Below, in pieces: positions 53,155 through 61,720 of a stretch of DNA of 64,000 nt. Positions within the stretch are counted from its first letter, which is position 1. Every line of letters begins with the position of its first letter. Under the pieces are notes generated by a model that made no database searches, was not told where the DNA came from, and was given only the letters and a program-made list of their open reading frames with translations. The stretch covers positions 186,001-250,000 of the forward strand of contig JAIORK010000049.1 in the NCBI GenBank assembly GCA_021108215.1, given 5' to 3'. Both the position numbers and the translations under genes were made by a program. The DNA is from a bacterium. Its GTDB lineage: Bacteria; Oederibacteriota; JAAXVQ01; JAUVAV01.

Positions 53155-54852
53155 TTAGGTCTCACCCTCTTGGACTGGAAGTAAAATCGTAAAAATCGTC
53201 CCAACACCTTCACGGCTCTCCACCTCGACAGAACCGCCGTGTTCATTCACGATACCGTAACTGGTCGCCAACCCCAATCCGGTCCCATGCCCTCTTTCCT
53301 TGGTGGTAAAAAAGGGTGTAAAAATATTTTGAAGATCCTCTTTTTTTATCCCGATCCCATTATCTTCAAATTTCACAACAATCTTATTCTCTTTTACGGA
53401 TGTGATGATTTTAAGATAACCGTCTTTTTGTGCCATGGCATCACAAGAATTATTCAGTAAGTTGATAAATACTTGTTCCAGCCGATAACGATCGGCGGAG
53501 ATTTTCGGGATATCTTTTGCAAAAAAAGTCTCTATGTGTACACGGTGAAATTGCTTAAAATTAACCGCCATGGTCAACGTCTCCTGCAAAACTGCATGAA
53601 TATCCACTGTCTGTTTCTTCGGTTGGTCTTGACGTGCAAAGGATAAAAAGCTCTTAATAATACGATCAATACGCGTCACACCCTCCGAGAGTGCATAAAA
53701 AACCTGTTCACGTTTATCCGGACGGGCCAAACCATATTCTAAAAGTTCCAAATTTAACTTAATACCTGTCAGTGGATTATTAACCTCGTGGACAAGACTG
53801 GCCGCCATTTTACCCATACCGGCCAAATGGTTGGTCTGGACAAGTTTATTCCGGATATTTTCCTCCCGGGTGATATCTTCTGTGATCAACACCAACCGGG
53901 TTATATCACCTGGTTCATCCGTCAACTTAACACAGACATACGAGTAACGAATAATTTTTTTTGTTCCCTCCAGCGTCGTATACTCCATCCGCAGCCCGAT
54001 TAAATCCTCACCTTTTTCAAGCAGCATCGCTGCCTTGGGTCGAATAAACTGCTCGGTCAACATTTCCAAAGGAAGTTCGCTGCCGGGTTGTTCCTTCAGC
54101 GTCCCTGCCAAAAAAGCAAACCGAAAATGTACGCCATTGCTATAAAGCAATTTAAGACTCTCATCAATGATAACGACACCTACCGGAATATTTCTCAGGA
54201 TACTTTCCAGTTGTACTTGCGACTGCCGGGCAGCCAAATTTGCCTGCTTGTACTCTTCGATCTTCTCTTTCACCCGTTTGTTCAAGGTCAAATTCAAATC
54301 CCTTAATTGATTCTCCGTCCTTCGTTTGACAACAATCATCCCTGTGCCCAAAATAATAATCATCGCGAAATAAATCAAAATTGCGGATATGGTAAAGGAA
54401 GCATCCAATCCCTGACTCTCCAGGGATTTCAAAAACCCACTTTGCGGAATGTATACAATTCCCAATGCCGCAATAAAAATCAATGCATCCAAAATTGCCA
54501 CGGCAGGCCATGCAACCAAAATTACATTGAATATTATTATGAATGTATATGTAATGACAAAGGTTGCCATAAGATATTGCGGTGCATGCACCACAACGGC
54601 AACCGAATCCGCCGCCAGATGACAAAGAATAAAAATATAGGCACACAGCTGACATTTTTTTTGTCGAATGTTCAGAAAAAGCGCCACGCTATAGACCAAC
54701 GAAAATAGGATTACGCCATAAATGAGAAAACGCTTTTCGACCGGCACAAAAAACGCTTCCAAAGGCCAAACACTAAGCGCTGCCAAAAATGTAACCAGCA
54801 GACTAATTTTCAATAGTTTAAATTCCTGCGTCAATGACTTATCCACAATCAT
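53155..54852 (-). CDS. Membrane-bound PAS histidine kinase (NtrB-like)
   Basis: The ~565-residue kinase has about six hydrophobic helices (residues 15-180), a coiled linker, a PAS domain (ILRNIPVGVVIIDESLKLLYSN ... ITEDITREENI), HisKA with His ~355 (LAGMGKMAASLVHEVNNPLTG) and an HATPase domain (NLLNNSCDAMAQ, FEDNGIGIKKEDL, TPFFTTKERGHGTGLGLATS). The ATG at 54852 is used; a TTG three codons upstream is possible. It follows the lycopene-cyclase-like genes closely and abuts the receiver gene. The membrane domain may sense a lipid or membrane state, which is inference. Confidence 0.9.
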   Translation of the reverse strand: MIVDKSLTQEFKLLKISLLVTFLAALSVWPLEAFFVPVEKRFLIYGVILFSLVYSVALFLNIRQKKCQLCAYIFILCHLAADSVAVVVHAPQYLMATFVITYTFIIIFNVILVAWPAVAILDALIFIAALGIVYIPQSGFLKSLESQGLDASFTISAILIYFAMIIILGTGMIVVKRRTENQLRDLNLTLNKRVKEKIEEYKQANLAARQSQVQLESILRNIPVGVVIIDESLKLLYSNGVHFRFAFLAGTLKEQPGSELPLEMLTEQFIRPKAAMLLEKGEDLIGLRMEYTTLEGTKKIIRYSYVCVKLTDEPGDITRLVLITEDITREENIRNKLVQTNHLAGMGKMAASLVHEVNNPLTGIKLNLELLEYGLARPDKREQVFYALSEGVTRIDRIIKSFLSFARQDQPKKQTVDIHAVLQETLTMAVNFKQFHRVHIETFFAKDIPKISADRYRLEQVFINLLNNSCDAMAQKDGYLKIITSVKENKIVVKFEDNGIGIKKEDLQNIFTPFFTTKERGHGTGLGLATSYGIVNEHGGSVEVESREGVGTIFTILLPVQEGET

Positions 54853-54888
54853 CCATTCCAAACTACCGTGTTTTTCAGACAGTTAGTT

Positions 54889-55425
54889 TTATGCAGTATT
54901 TTCCGGTTGCCAATAACGAACCATCCAGGGAAAGGCCAGAGAAAAAAACAAAATCGCAACCACACCCTCCAGCGGATAGTGAAGCACAGGCAGTATTGTG
55001 TTCCACCGCAGGTTTTCATTATATTGCCAGACCTTTAAAACATGCAAGCCAATTAATTCACTCCCCAAAAAGTACGGTACGCCTATGAGTACATCGGTTA
55101 AAAAAAGGCGTTTGTCACCCCGCATTCCAGCATGTTTTCCAAAAAAGATGCTGCATAATTTTTCCGAAAGCAACACAACCCAGGTAAGATTGATTCCCCA
55201 GCCTATCACCACAAACGGCGAGATATCCCGCCAAATATAAAATTGCATGAAATAGGTCCATGCCGGTTCTGTCATGTATTCCACGCACAGACCGGTTAGC
55301 ATGCCGGCAAAAACCAAAGACCAAAAAGGCTTGTGCCATAGTCTGCTGATGGCAACCCACGAAACAGCAAAAATAACCCCAGTTAATAATTCAGCGCGCC
55401 ATGCAACCAGCCAGTCCCAAATCAC
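54889..55425 (-). CDS. Lycopene-cyclase-domain-like membrane protein, diverged
   Basis: The 178-residue protein has about six hydrophobic helices. Near the C-terminus LPVLHYPLEGVVAILFFSL (residues 146-164) matches the PLEE-type helix of the CrtYc/CrtYd lycopene cyclase domain, but the second Glu is Gly, so activity is doubtful. It starts with GTG, overlapping the previous gene by 4 nt. Last of four tandem related genes and just upstream of the PAS kinase. Family membership is likely but not certain. Confidence 0.65.
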   Translation of the reverse strand: MIWDWLVAWRAELLTGVIFAVSWVAISRLWHKPFWSLVFAGMLTGLCVEYMTEPAWTYFMQFYIWRDISPFVVIGWGINLTWVVLLSEKLCSIFFGKHAGMRGDKRLFLTDVLIGVPYFLGSELIGLHVLKVWQYNENLRWNTILPVLHYPLEGVVAILFFSLAFPWMVRYWQPENTA

Positions 55426-55796
55426 CGCTTTGCCACGCCCAATTTATCCAGCAATAATTGGAACCAACTCTGAAAAACCACCAACGAAGGCACTACCAGA
55501 AAATACAGCAAAAATTCTTCCAGCGGAATCAAACCAATTTTCACGCCCCAAATTTGATTTTCGTTCCATATCCACCAACCCCAATGAAGTGCAATCGTTT
55601 CAGAGATAGTCATAATCACAAGAAAAACAAGCGTAGTCCACAAAAGTGATTTCCATTGTATTTTCTTCAAACAAAACGGAAGACCCGCGATTACTTGAAT
55701 TAATACTCCCAATAACCACCAAACGAGATAAAGGCGCCTTTGACCATGACGGTAGGAGAAGGAGCCTGGTTTTCCATCCACATTATTTTCAGGCAT
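55422..55796 (-). CDS. Lycopene cyclase domain protein (CrtYc/CrtYd-like)
   Basis: The 124-residue protein has three helices (LVWWLLGVLIQVIAGLP; LWTTLVFLVIMTISETIAL; IGLIPLEEFLLYFLVVPSLVVF). The PLEE motif at residues 91-94 after WWIWN is the signature of the small heteromeric lycopene cyclase subunits that cyclise the ends of lycopene in the membrane. AGGAGG precedes the start, which overlaps the upstream gene by 8 nt. No crtB, crtI or crtE is in the window, so the substrate may not be lycopene. Confidence 0.8.
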   Translation of the reverse strand: MPENNVDGKPGSFSYRHGQRRLYLVWWLLGVLIQVIAGLPFCLKKIQWKSLLWTTLVFLVIMTISETIALHWGWWIWNENQIWGVKIGLIPLEEFLLYFLVVPSLVVFQSWFQLLLDKLGVAKR

Positions 55797-56127
55797 TTCG
55801 CCTCCTTGACATATCCAATTTGGCGGACAATCCTGAATAAAGAAAGGTAATCATCCAGGCAAATGGAAACCAAAAAAGATATTCTTCCAGGGGGGCTCCC
55901 CATACATTCACACCGATTAAGCTGCTGTATTGTTCAGAAAATTCCCATGCCTTAAAAATATGCAGACTCAATAATTCATTCAAAACCTGTAGAATCATAA
56001 CTGTAATGGCTGTCAACAAAGCACTCCAACGCCAATAGCGATTCATTTTCGGCCACGCCCAATAAACTGCTGCAATTGCCATGCCGCATAACATCAAGTC
56101 CATGATCATATACCAGGGCAGCTTCAT
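55789..56127 (-). CDS. Lycopene cyclase domain protein (CrtYc/CrtYd-like)
   Basis: The 112-residue protein has three helices and the motif WGAPLEEYLFWFPFAW (PLEE at residues 79-82). Start taken at 56127, one nucleotide after the stop of the preceding gene, so translation is probably coupled; a longer frame to 56298 overlaps that gene and lacks support. One of four tandem related genes. See neighbours for the caveat about missing carotenoid genes. Confidence 0.78.
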   Translation of the reverse strand: MKLPWYMIMDLMLCGMAIAAVYWAWPKMNRYWRWSALLTAITVMILQVLNELLSLHIFKAWEFSEQYSSLIGVNVWGAPLEEYLFWFPFAWMITFLYSGLSAKLDMSRRRNA

Positions 56128-56128
56128 T

Positions 56129-56860
56129 TCATTGCCGCTTCCGGTTGAAACACTCATACAGCGACATTGCCGCCAAGGGGGCGAAAATAAAAAAATTCCA
56201 ATCATCCACAGGAACCCCGGGTGGAAACATCCATCCCAGCGTGGCATGATAGGACCACCATGTTTGAGTAAAAGCAATCCAGTTCCAGAAAAAACCAATC
56301 ACTGTCATCACCACAACTGTTAACCATGCTGCTTTTAGAATGACTCGTCTTTTTTGAAAAAACCATATCCCGATACTCAATCCATTGAACAATACAAGTT
56401 GGCTGATAATATAAAATGGATTTTTTTGAAATTGAACATAACTGATTAAAACCGCAATCATAGCCCCGACAGTTATTCCCGCAATTGACAGCAAATATCC
56501 TTTTCCAGCTCGCGAAGTGAAGTGGAAATACTGTCCCAGTGCCAAATACACGAGAATGCTTAGTGCTCCGCCTAATGGATAAAATAAAATTTCCTCCAGC
56601 GGCAAATGCGGCAGCACCTCAAATCCCAACATAGTATCAGGATTAAAAACCCACCAGCCGCTTAAGGTAACCAAAAAACTCCAGGAATAGCCAAGAAGCA
56701 TTACCAGACCCACTGACTTAAAAAAAGCGGCATAGTCTATATTTTTAGTGTATTTAATCAGAAAAATAATCGGAAACACAAAAAACGAAAGGATTGTCAG
56801 AAAATACCATGGTACTTGGCGGGCATTGCTATCAGGACAATTCGGCATACGACCGGTCAT
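56129..56860 (-). CDS. Double lycopene-cyclase-domain membrane protein
   Basis: The 243-residue protein has about seven helices. The first half carries GWWVFNPDTMLGFEVLPHLPLEEILFY (motif at 87-90). The second half repeats the layout with QTWWSYHATLGWMF and PVDDWNFFIFAPLAA, in which PLEE is replaced by PVDD. Fused two-domain forms occur in fungal and archaeal-type cyclases. GGGGTGGGG precedes the start. First gene of the overlapping four-gene set; the unusual run of nine G (C on the plus strand) lies just upstream. Confidence 0.78.
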   Translation of the reverse strand: MTGRMPNCPDSNARQVPWYFLTILSFFVFPIIFLIKYTKNIDYAAFFKSVGLVMLLGYSWSFLVTLSGWWVFNPDTMLGFEVLPHLPLEEILFYPLGGALSILVYLALGQYFHFTSRAGKGYLLSIAGITVGAMIAVLISYVQFQKNPFYIISQLVLFNGLSIGIWFFQKRRVILKAAWLTVVVMTVIGFFWNWIAFTQTWWSYHATLGWMFPPGVPVDDWNFFIFAPLAAMSLYECFNRKRQ

Positions 56861-57000
56861 TTCCCCACCCCCCCCCGTTATTACTCTTACTTGTCAGATC
56901 ACCTCTTCATTCCATTAGACGCATAAAAGTCAATTTTTATAATAATATTATACACTATTTTTTTTTATATATTTTTAGCAATTTTTCGGTAATTTTTTAG

Positions 57001-58341
57001 TTAGGTATCGTTGCTTTTTCTTTTTTCCGCCTTTTTTTTTATTCTTTTCTCAATAATATCTCTAAAGTCCCCCTCCCACCCCAGTTCACCAGGCTCAAAA
57101 AATCTCATTGTCCTAATTTTATCTGGCAAATAGTCATCCGCAACCCAGTGCCCCTCATAATCATGAGCATATTTATACCCTTTTCCATAACCCAGCGTTC
57201 GCATTAATTTTGTCGGAGCATTTCGTATGTGCAACGGAACCTCCAGTTCGCCTTCATCTCGAATTGCTTTCTGTACTAAAAAATATCCTGATTCCAAAGC
57301 ATTGCTCTTCGGAGCAAGACTTAAATAAACCGCTAGTTCAATCAGAGCCAATTTCCCCTCAGGCAAACCTACAAAATTAAAAGCTTGCTGGGCACTCACC
57401 GCCATCATGAGCGCACGCGGATCAGCCAACCCAACATCTTCACTCGCCATGCGCGTCATGCGCCTCAATAAATATTTAGGATCTTCGCCGGCTTCCAACA
57501 TTCTCGCCAGCCAATAAACCGCCGCATCCGGATCCGAACCACGAATACTTTTGTGTAAAGCGGAAATAAGATTATAATGCTCATCACCTTTTTTATCATA
57601 ACGCAGTGCTTTACGCTGCATGGCCTCTTCCGCAATTGCCAGCGTAATACAGGTATTCTTTTCCTCCCCGGCCAAAGCAACCGCCTGCTCAAGCACATTC
57701 AATGCAGCTCTTGCATCCCCATGGGATTTTTGCGCAATGTGCTGCAACGCGCTTTCCTCCGCGCTCACGGCCTGCGCCTCCGTGCCCCGGCCGGCTTCGA
57801 CCAGACCTTTTTTCAGAATACCGATTAAAGACTCTGCGGAAATAGCATTCAACACATACACTTGGCAGCGGGACAATAATGCAGCATTCACTTCAAAAGA
57901 TGGATTTTCCGTCGTGGCACCAACCAAAACAATATCACCTTGTTCGACAAAAGGTAAAAAAGCATCCTGCTGAGCCTTGTTAAAACGGTGAATCTCATCA
58001 ACAAATAAAATCGTCTTACGCTGATGATACCGCATCAAATCCTTCGCAACCGCCAAAACTTCCTTCAACTCTTTTATCCCGGAGGTGACTGCCGAATAGG
58101 ACCGAAATTCCGCTTTAGAATATTTCGCAATAATCATGGCCAGAGTTGTTTTCCCGGAACCCGGCGGTCCCCATAAAATCATCGACGGAATCGTGTCCTT
58201 TTCAATTGCTTTTCGCAAGACACGTCCTGATCCCAAAATATGTTCCTGGCCGACAACATCATCAATCACATGCGGACGCATCCGATCCGCCAAAGGGACC
58301 AGCCCCATATTCCGGTTGTGTGCTGTGTCAAAAAGATCCAT
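57001..58341 (-). CDS. rarA: Replication-associated recombination protein A (AAA+ ATPase)
   Basis: The 446-residue RarA/MgsA/WRNIP1 protein has PLADRMRPHVIDDVVGQEHILG, Walker A LWGPPGSGKTTLA, Walker B TILFVDEIHRFNKAQQDAFLP, sensor 1 LVGATTENPSFEVNAALLSR and the C-terminal tetramerisation part (YKYAHDYEGHWVADDYLP). It acts at stalled replication forks. Start set at 58341, 8 nt after GAGG, giving the usual length; the frame is open to 58425. Standalone gene. Confidence 0.95.
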   Translation of the reverse strand: MDLFDTAHNRNMGLVPLADRMRPHVIDDVVGQEHILGSGRVLRKAIEKDTIPSMILWGPPGSGKTTLAMIIAKYSKAEFRSYSAVTSGIKELKEVLAVAKDLMRYHQRKTILFVDEIHRFNKAQQDAFLPFVEQGDIVLVGATTENPSFEVNAALLSRCQVYVLNAISAESLIGILKKGLVEAGRGTEAQAVSAEESALQHIAQKSHGDARAALNVLEQAVALAGEEKNTCITLAIAEEAMQRKALRYDKKGDEHYNLISALHKSIRGSDPDAAVYWLARMLEAGEDPKYLLRRMTRMASEDVGLADPRALMMAVSAQQAFNFVGLPEGKLALIELAVYLSLAPKSNALESGYFLVQKAIRDEGELEVPLHIRNAPTKLMRTLGYGKGYKYAHDYEGHWVADDYLPDKIRTMRFFEPGELGWEGDFRDIIEKRIKKKAEKRKSNDT

Positions 58342-58457
58342 TTTCCCAACCTCGAAAATTAATTTATTTTCACTGTAGGATACCATGGTAAGCGGGAAAT
58401 GCCATAGACGGAATTTTTTACTCAAACTGATTTGGCAAACTGGTATTTTGTCTATGT

Positions 58458-59381
58458 TTACTGGATATAGACAACCCCGAGTACTTCTCGCATATCGTCA
58501 ATGCCCATTTCTTTTTTCAATACTTCATTAACCAGGATATCTATTTTTCTTGGCGGAATAATCCGGCTCTCAGACGCGGTCACATTGCCTGATTGAATTA
58601 TTTCGATAACTTGCCTGCCAACATCACCAAAGTCAACTGTAAAAGCCAACATAGCACCACTCTTCACATGAAACCGGGATAGCCCCACAAGCGGAATTTT
58701 ATTCTTTCTTGTGTAGTCGGCAATAATTTTTAACGATGCAGGATGAATAACGGTTGGATCGGCAACCAATAAAAGCAAGTCAACCGCATTGCTGGTAAAA
58801 CGCCGGCAAGCTGTCTGGATTTCATCACGCGAGCCGACCGGTACCGCCATAAGCTGAAACTGATGGCTGCCGCCTATTTTCCTGACATGATTCACCAGGG
58901 ATCCTGTCAATCCGGGATTAAAAATAACTCCAATACGGTTCCGCTCCGGAAACAACTCACGCAACAGCTTAATTTGTTGCTCGATTTTTATTCCCACAAG
59001 AATCCCGGAAGCGCCGCGCTTTTTAAAATGAACCTGATCATAAACCAAAGAATAATATACCGGAATATCCAAATGTATGTTTTTTGCTAATCCAACAGCT
59101 TTTTTTCCCATGGCAATCACCAAATCCGTCTTCTCCGGTATAAGACCCAATACTTTCGAGGACGCGATGTTGTGATTTTTAGATAAAATTATTTCTTCCA
59201 GATCTTCTCCCAGTACTTTTACAATCGGGGCTCGAACTTCCTGGTACGGCCCTTTATCATGGCTGAGCACCATGACAACCTTCCCGGCTTCCACCGGGCC
59301 TCCCAAAAAAACGATTTGACCCATCATCATCGTGACAGTGAAACCCATCCAAAGCGCTTTATGCAATTGCTTCCCCAGCAT
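58458..59381 (-). CDS. ABC transporter substrate-binding protein (ABC_sub_bind family)
   Basis: The 307-residue protein has a signal peptide (ending PVEAGK) and the two-lobed fold of the ABC_sub_bind/TrpX-like family (VLSHDKGPYQEV, IPVYYSLVYDQ, IGVIFNPGLTGSLV, DLLLLVADPTVIHPAS, LVGLSRFHVKSGAMLAFTVDF). Such proteins bind small organic ligands in the periplasm and are often paired with a TonB-dependent receptor, as here (30 nt downstream of one). No permease or ATPase gene is in the window, so it may act as a sensor partner instead. Ligand unknown. Confidence 0.85.
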   Translation of the reverse strand: MLGKQLHKALWMGFTVTMMMGQIVFLGGPVEAGKVVMVLSHDKGPYQEVRAPIVKVLGEDLEEIILSKNHNIASSKVLGLIPEKTDLVIAMGKKAVGLAKNIHLDIPVYYSLVYDQVHFKKRGASGILVGIKIEQQIKLLRELFPERNRIGVIFNPGLTGSLVNHVRKIGGSHQFQLMAVPVGSRDEIQTACRRFTSNAVDLLLLVADPTVIHPASLKIIADYTRKNKIPLVGLSRFHVKSGAMLAFTVDFGDVGRQVIEIIQSGNVTASESRIIPPRKIDILVNEVLKKEMGIDDMREVLGVVYIQ

Positions 59382-59411
59382 TCGTCACCTCATGGCAGAC
59401 TAAATTTTCTT

Positions 59412-61463
59412 TTAAAAACGATATTTAATTTGTCCAAAGAAATTTGTCCCGCCGTCCCCGGGGACCACATCGATATTTCTCCGTACATGTTCCGGATACA
59501 ATACTTCCTGTCCAAGAATATTTGTAATTACAAGACTAATCTCAAGGTTTTGAAATATCTGATATGTGGTTTTCCAATTGAGCAACACATGTGCGGGAAC
59601 GACCACTTCCTGACCGGGTGTGAAATCCGGCGATAAGCTGCCGTCAGAAATCGTCCCCTTGCGTTCCCCAATATAGTTTATAGTGAGTACATTGGTGAAT
59701 CCGCTGATCCGATTTTCCAGGGAAGCATTAACAACGACCTGATCAAGATACTGGATGGGACTCCAATCTGATTTTTCCTTTCCTTCTTTATATGAACAAT
59801 TCATTATGTATCCGAGCAGTTTTTCACCTAAAATTTCTCCCCGAATATCAAATTCCACACCATAAATTCTTTGGCCCTCCGCATTTCCATAACCCGGCGT
59901 AGCCCGCGATGGTGTGGTATCGCTTTCCCGATCTTCTAATTCTGTAATTGCCGGAATATCGCCTGATTGATAGGTTACAATACGTCCGATCATATCGTCG
60001 GTTTTCAAACCAAAAAGCGTCAACCTCAGTCCCTGCTTGGCAACACTCCAATCCGCACTCAACTCCAGGGTAGCGATCCTTTCAGGGTTCAAATCAGGAT
60101 CACCATATAAAACGTTACGCGTATTCACATACTTTTCAAAAAATGTCGGATTACGAAAAGCCGATCCGTAAAGTAATTTAACAAACAATTTTTCTGTGGC
60201 TGAATACACCATACTCACGCGCGGCACATAAGTCCCGCCATATTCACTGTTATTGTTATAACGAACGCCGCCCACTACTTTAAGCTTTTCCAGCATGCCA
60301 AACTCCACCTGTGAATAAACAGAAATATCATCCGCAGTATAATCACTTAAAAATGCTGATGCCCAGTGGGATTCATTTAACGCCAGATCATAAAATTCAT
60401 ACGGATCGGTTGCTTGTCTTTCATAGGAAATTCCCGCGCTTACAAATGCCGCCGACCAGATCTCATAGATACCATCAACATCCATCCCGTATTTGGCCCC
60501 GGAATATTTCATATCAATTTCCGTTCCTGCAAATGAATCCATATAACCATCATAAGACGAAATAGCATAATGTACCCGCGCGTTGAGTTGTACTTCCTCC
60601 AGTTTTTTTTCATAATGCAATGTTGAACCACTGGCTGACGTTTCCACCTCACCGGTCATGGCATGTACCGGAACGATCCCGAATTTATCTTTCTCCTGCT
60701 TAAAATGATAGATATCCAACCGGAAATCACCGGCGGAAATATTCCCAAACAGGTTATAAAAATCATTTTCATAGGCATCCTGGTCCAGATCATAATAACC
60801 CAGCTGCGCTGTGATTCCTGTTTCATCAACCGCATCGACCTTGTAGCCCTGGTGCTGATTGTACGAACCTCCGACTAAAAAATCAACCATCTCAAATTTC
60901 ATCCCCAAAGTCAGCTCACCATTGGTCGTTGTCTTACTCCCGGCAGTAACACCAACCTCCATGATGTCTGTGGCTGATTTTGTAATAACACTGATCACCC
61001 CGGCAAATGCACCGGTCCCGTATAAAACCGAACCGGGACCGCGAATAATCTCGATTTTTTTAATAATATTAACCGGGATGGCTTCCAACCAGTGAGTGCC
61101 GACAGTCGCATCGCGAATCGGCGTTCCGTTGAGTAACAATAGCGTCCGGTTGTTATAGTGACTTTCTTTAACACCTCGAAACGCGAGCGACGTATATCCA
61201 AAAAAAGATTCGGAGACAGTGACACCGGGAATACTTTTAATAACATCATATAGGGTTTCGGACGGTGTGCGCGCAATATCTTCAGCAGTAATAACCGAAA
61301 TAACGCCGGGTGCCTGATGAATACTTTCCACTTTTTTAGTGGCAACTGAAACACCCAGGTAAATGAGGTCCTCAAGATCTACATTCGTCTCCTGCGCGCC
61401 GGCATTCCCAACCAAAACAGCGCCAACAAGCACCGCATAAAATATCAACCAACTTTTTTTCAT
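59412..61463 (-). CDS. TonB-dependent outer membrane receptor
   Basis: The 683-residue receptor has a signal peptide (AVLVGAVLVGNAGA), a plug domain (IHQAPGVISVITAEDIART, LYDVIKSIPGVTV, LLLLNGTPIRD, IEIIRGPGSVLYGTGAFAGVISVIT) and a 22-strand-type barrel ending in LVITNILGQEVLYPEHVRR and the terminal aromatic F. These receptors import siderophores, cobalamin or other ligands using TonB. AAGGAG lies 6 nt upstream. Probably an operon with the substrate-binding protein. Ligand not deducible. Confidence 0.93.
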   Translation of the reverse strand: MKKSWLIFYAVLVGAVLVGNAGAQETNVDLEDLIYLGVSVATKKVESIHQAPGVISVITAEDIARTPSETLYDVIKSIPGVTVSESFFGYTSLAFRGVKESHYNNRTLLLLNGTPIRDATVGTHWLEAIPVNIIKKIEIIRGPGSVLYGTGAFAGVISVITKSATDIMEVGVTAGSKTTTNGELTLGMKFEMVDFLVGGSYNQHQGYKVDAVDETGITAQLGYYDLDQDAYENDFYNLFGNISAGDFRLDIYHFKQEKDKFGIVPVHAMTGEVETSASGSTLHYEKKLEEVQLNARVHYAISSYDGYMDSFAGTEIDMKYSGAKYGMDVDGIYEIWSAAFVSAGISYERQATDPYEFYDLALNESHWASAFLSDYTADDISVYSQVEFGMLEKLKVVGGVRYNNNSEYGGTYVPRVSMVYSATEKLFVKLLYGSAFRNPTFFEKYVNTRNVLYGDPDLNPERIATLELSADWSVAKQGLRLTLFGLKTDDMIGRIVTYQSGDIPAITELEDRESDTTPSRATPGYGNAEGQRIYGVEFDIRGEILGEKLLGYIMNCSYKEGKEKSDWSPIQYLDQVVVNASLENRISGFTNVLTINYIGERKGTISDGSLSPDFTPGQEVVVPAHVLLNWKTTYQIFQNLEISLVITNILGQEVLYPEHVRRNIDVVPGDGGTNFFGQIKYRF

Positions 61464-61570
61464 ATCCGTCTCCTTTTTTATTGGAATCTTTAAAAGTCAG
61501 TTTTCAGTTGTATGTATCTTCGGCATTCATTATAAAAAGTGAACCAGGTTTAATTATGTTAGTCGTTTCA

Positions 61571-61592
61571 TCCCCGGCTTTTAAGCCGGGGA
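61571..61592. repeat. GC-rich hairpin (tccccggctt arms)
   Basis: Perfect 10-bp arms with a 2-nt centre, in the 257-nt gap between the DUF1015 gene and the TonB-dependent receptor gene. Confidence 0.6.
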
Positions 61593-61616
61593 CAGTTTGT
61601 TTGAAAAACAAACTGT
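61592..61616. repeat. AT-rich hairpin (acagtttgttt arms)
   Basis: Perfect 11-bp arms and a 3-nt loop, immediately next to the preceding hairpin. Confidence 0.6.
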
Positions 61617-61643
61617 GGAATAGTCATAATGGTATTTTACAAC

Positions 61644-61687
61644 TCAATTTCATTTCCCCGATCTTCAGAGCGGGGAAATGAAATTGA
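61644..61687 (-). terminator. Strong hairpin downstream of the DUF1015 gene
   Basis: Perfect 17-bp arms (tcaatttcatttccccg and complement) with a 10-nt loop, 33 nt past the DUF1015 stop. No T-run follows in the direction of transcription. It shares tttccccg with strings in other gaps of this window, so it may be a repeat-family hairpin serving as transcript end. Confidence 0.5.
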
Positions 61688-61720
61688 ACTTGACAGGTTG
61701 AAGAAAACCACCCACAAAAA

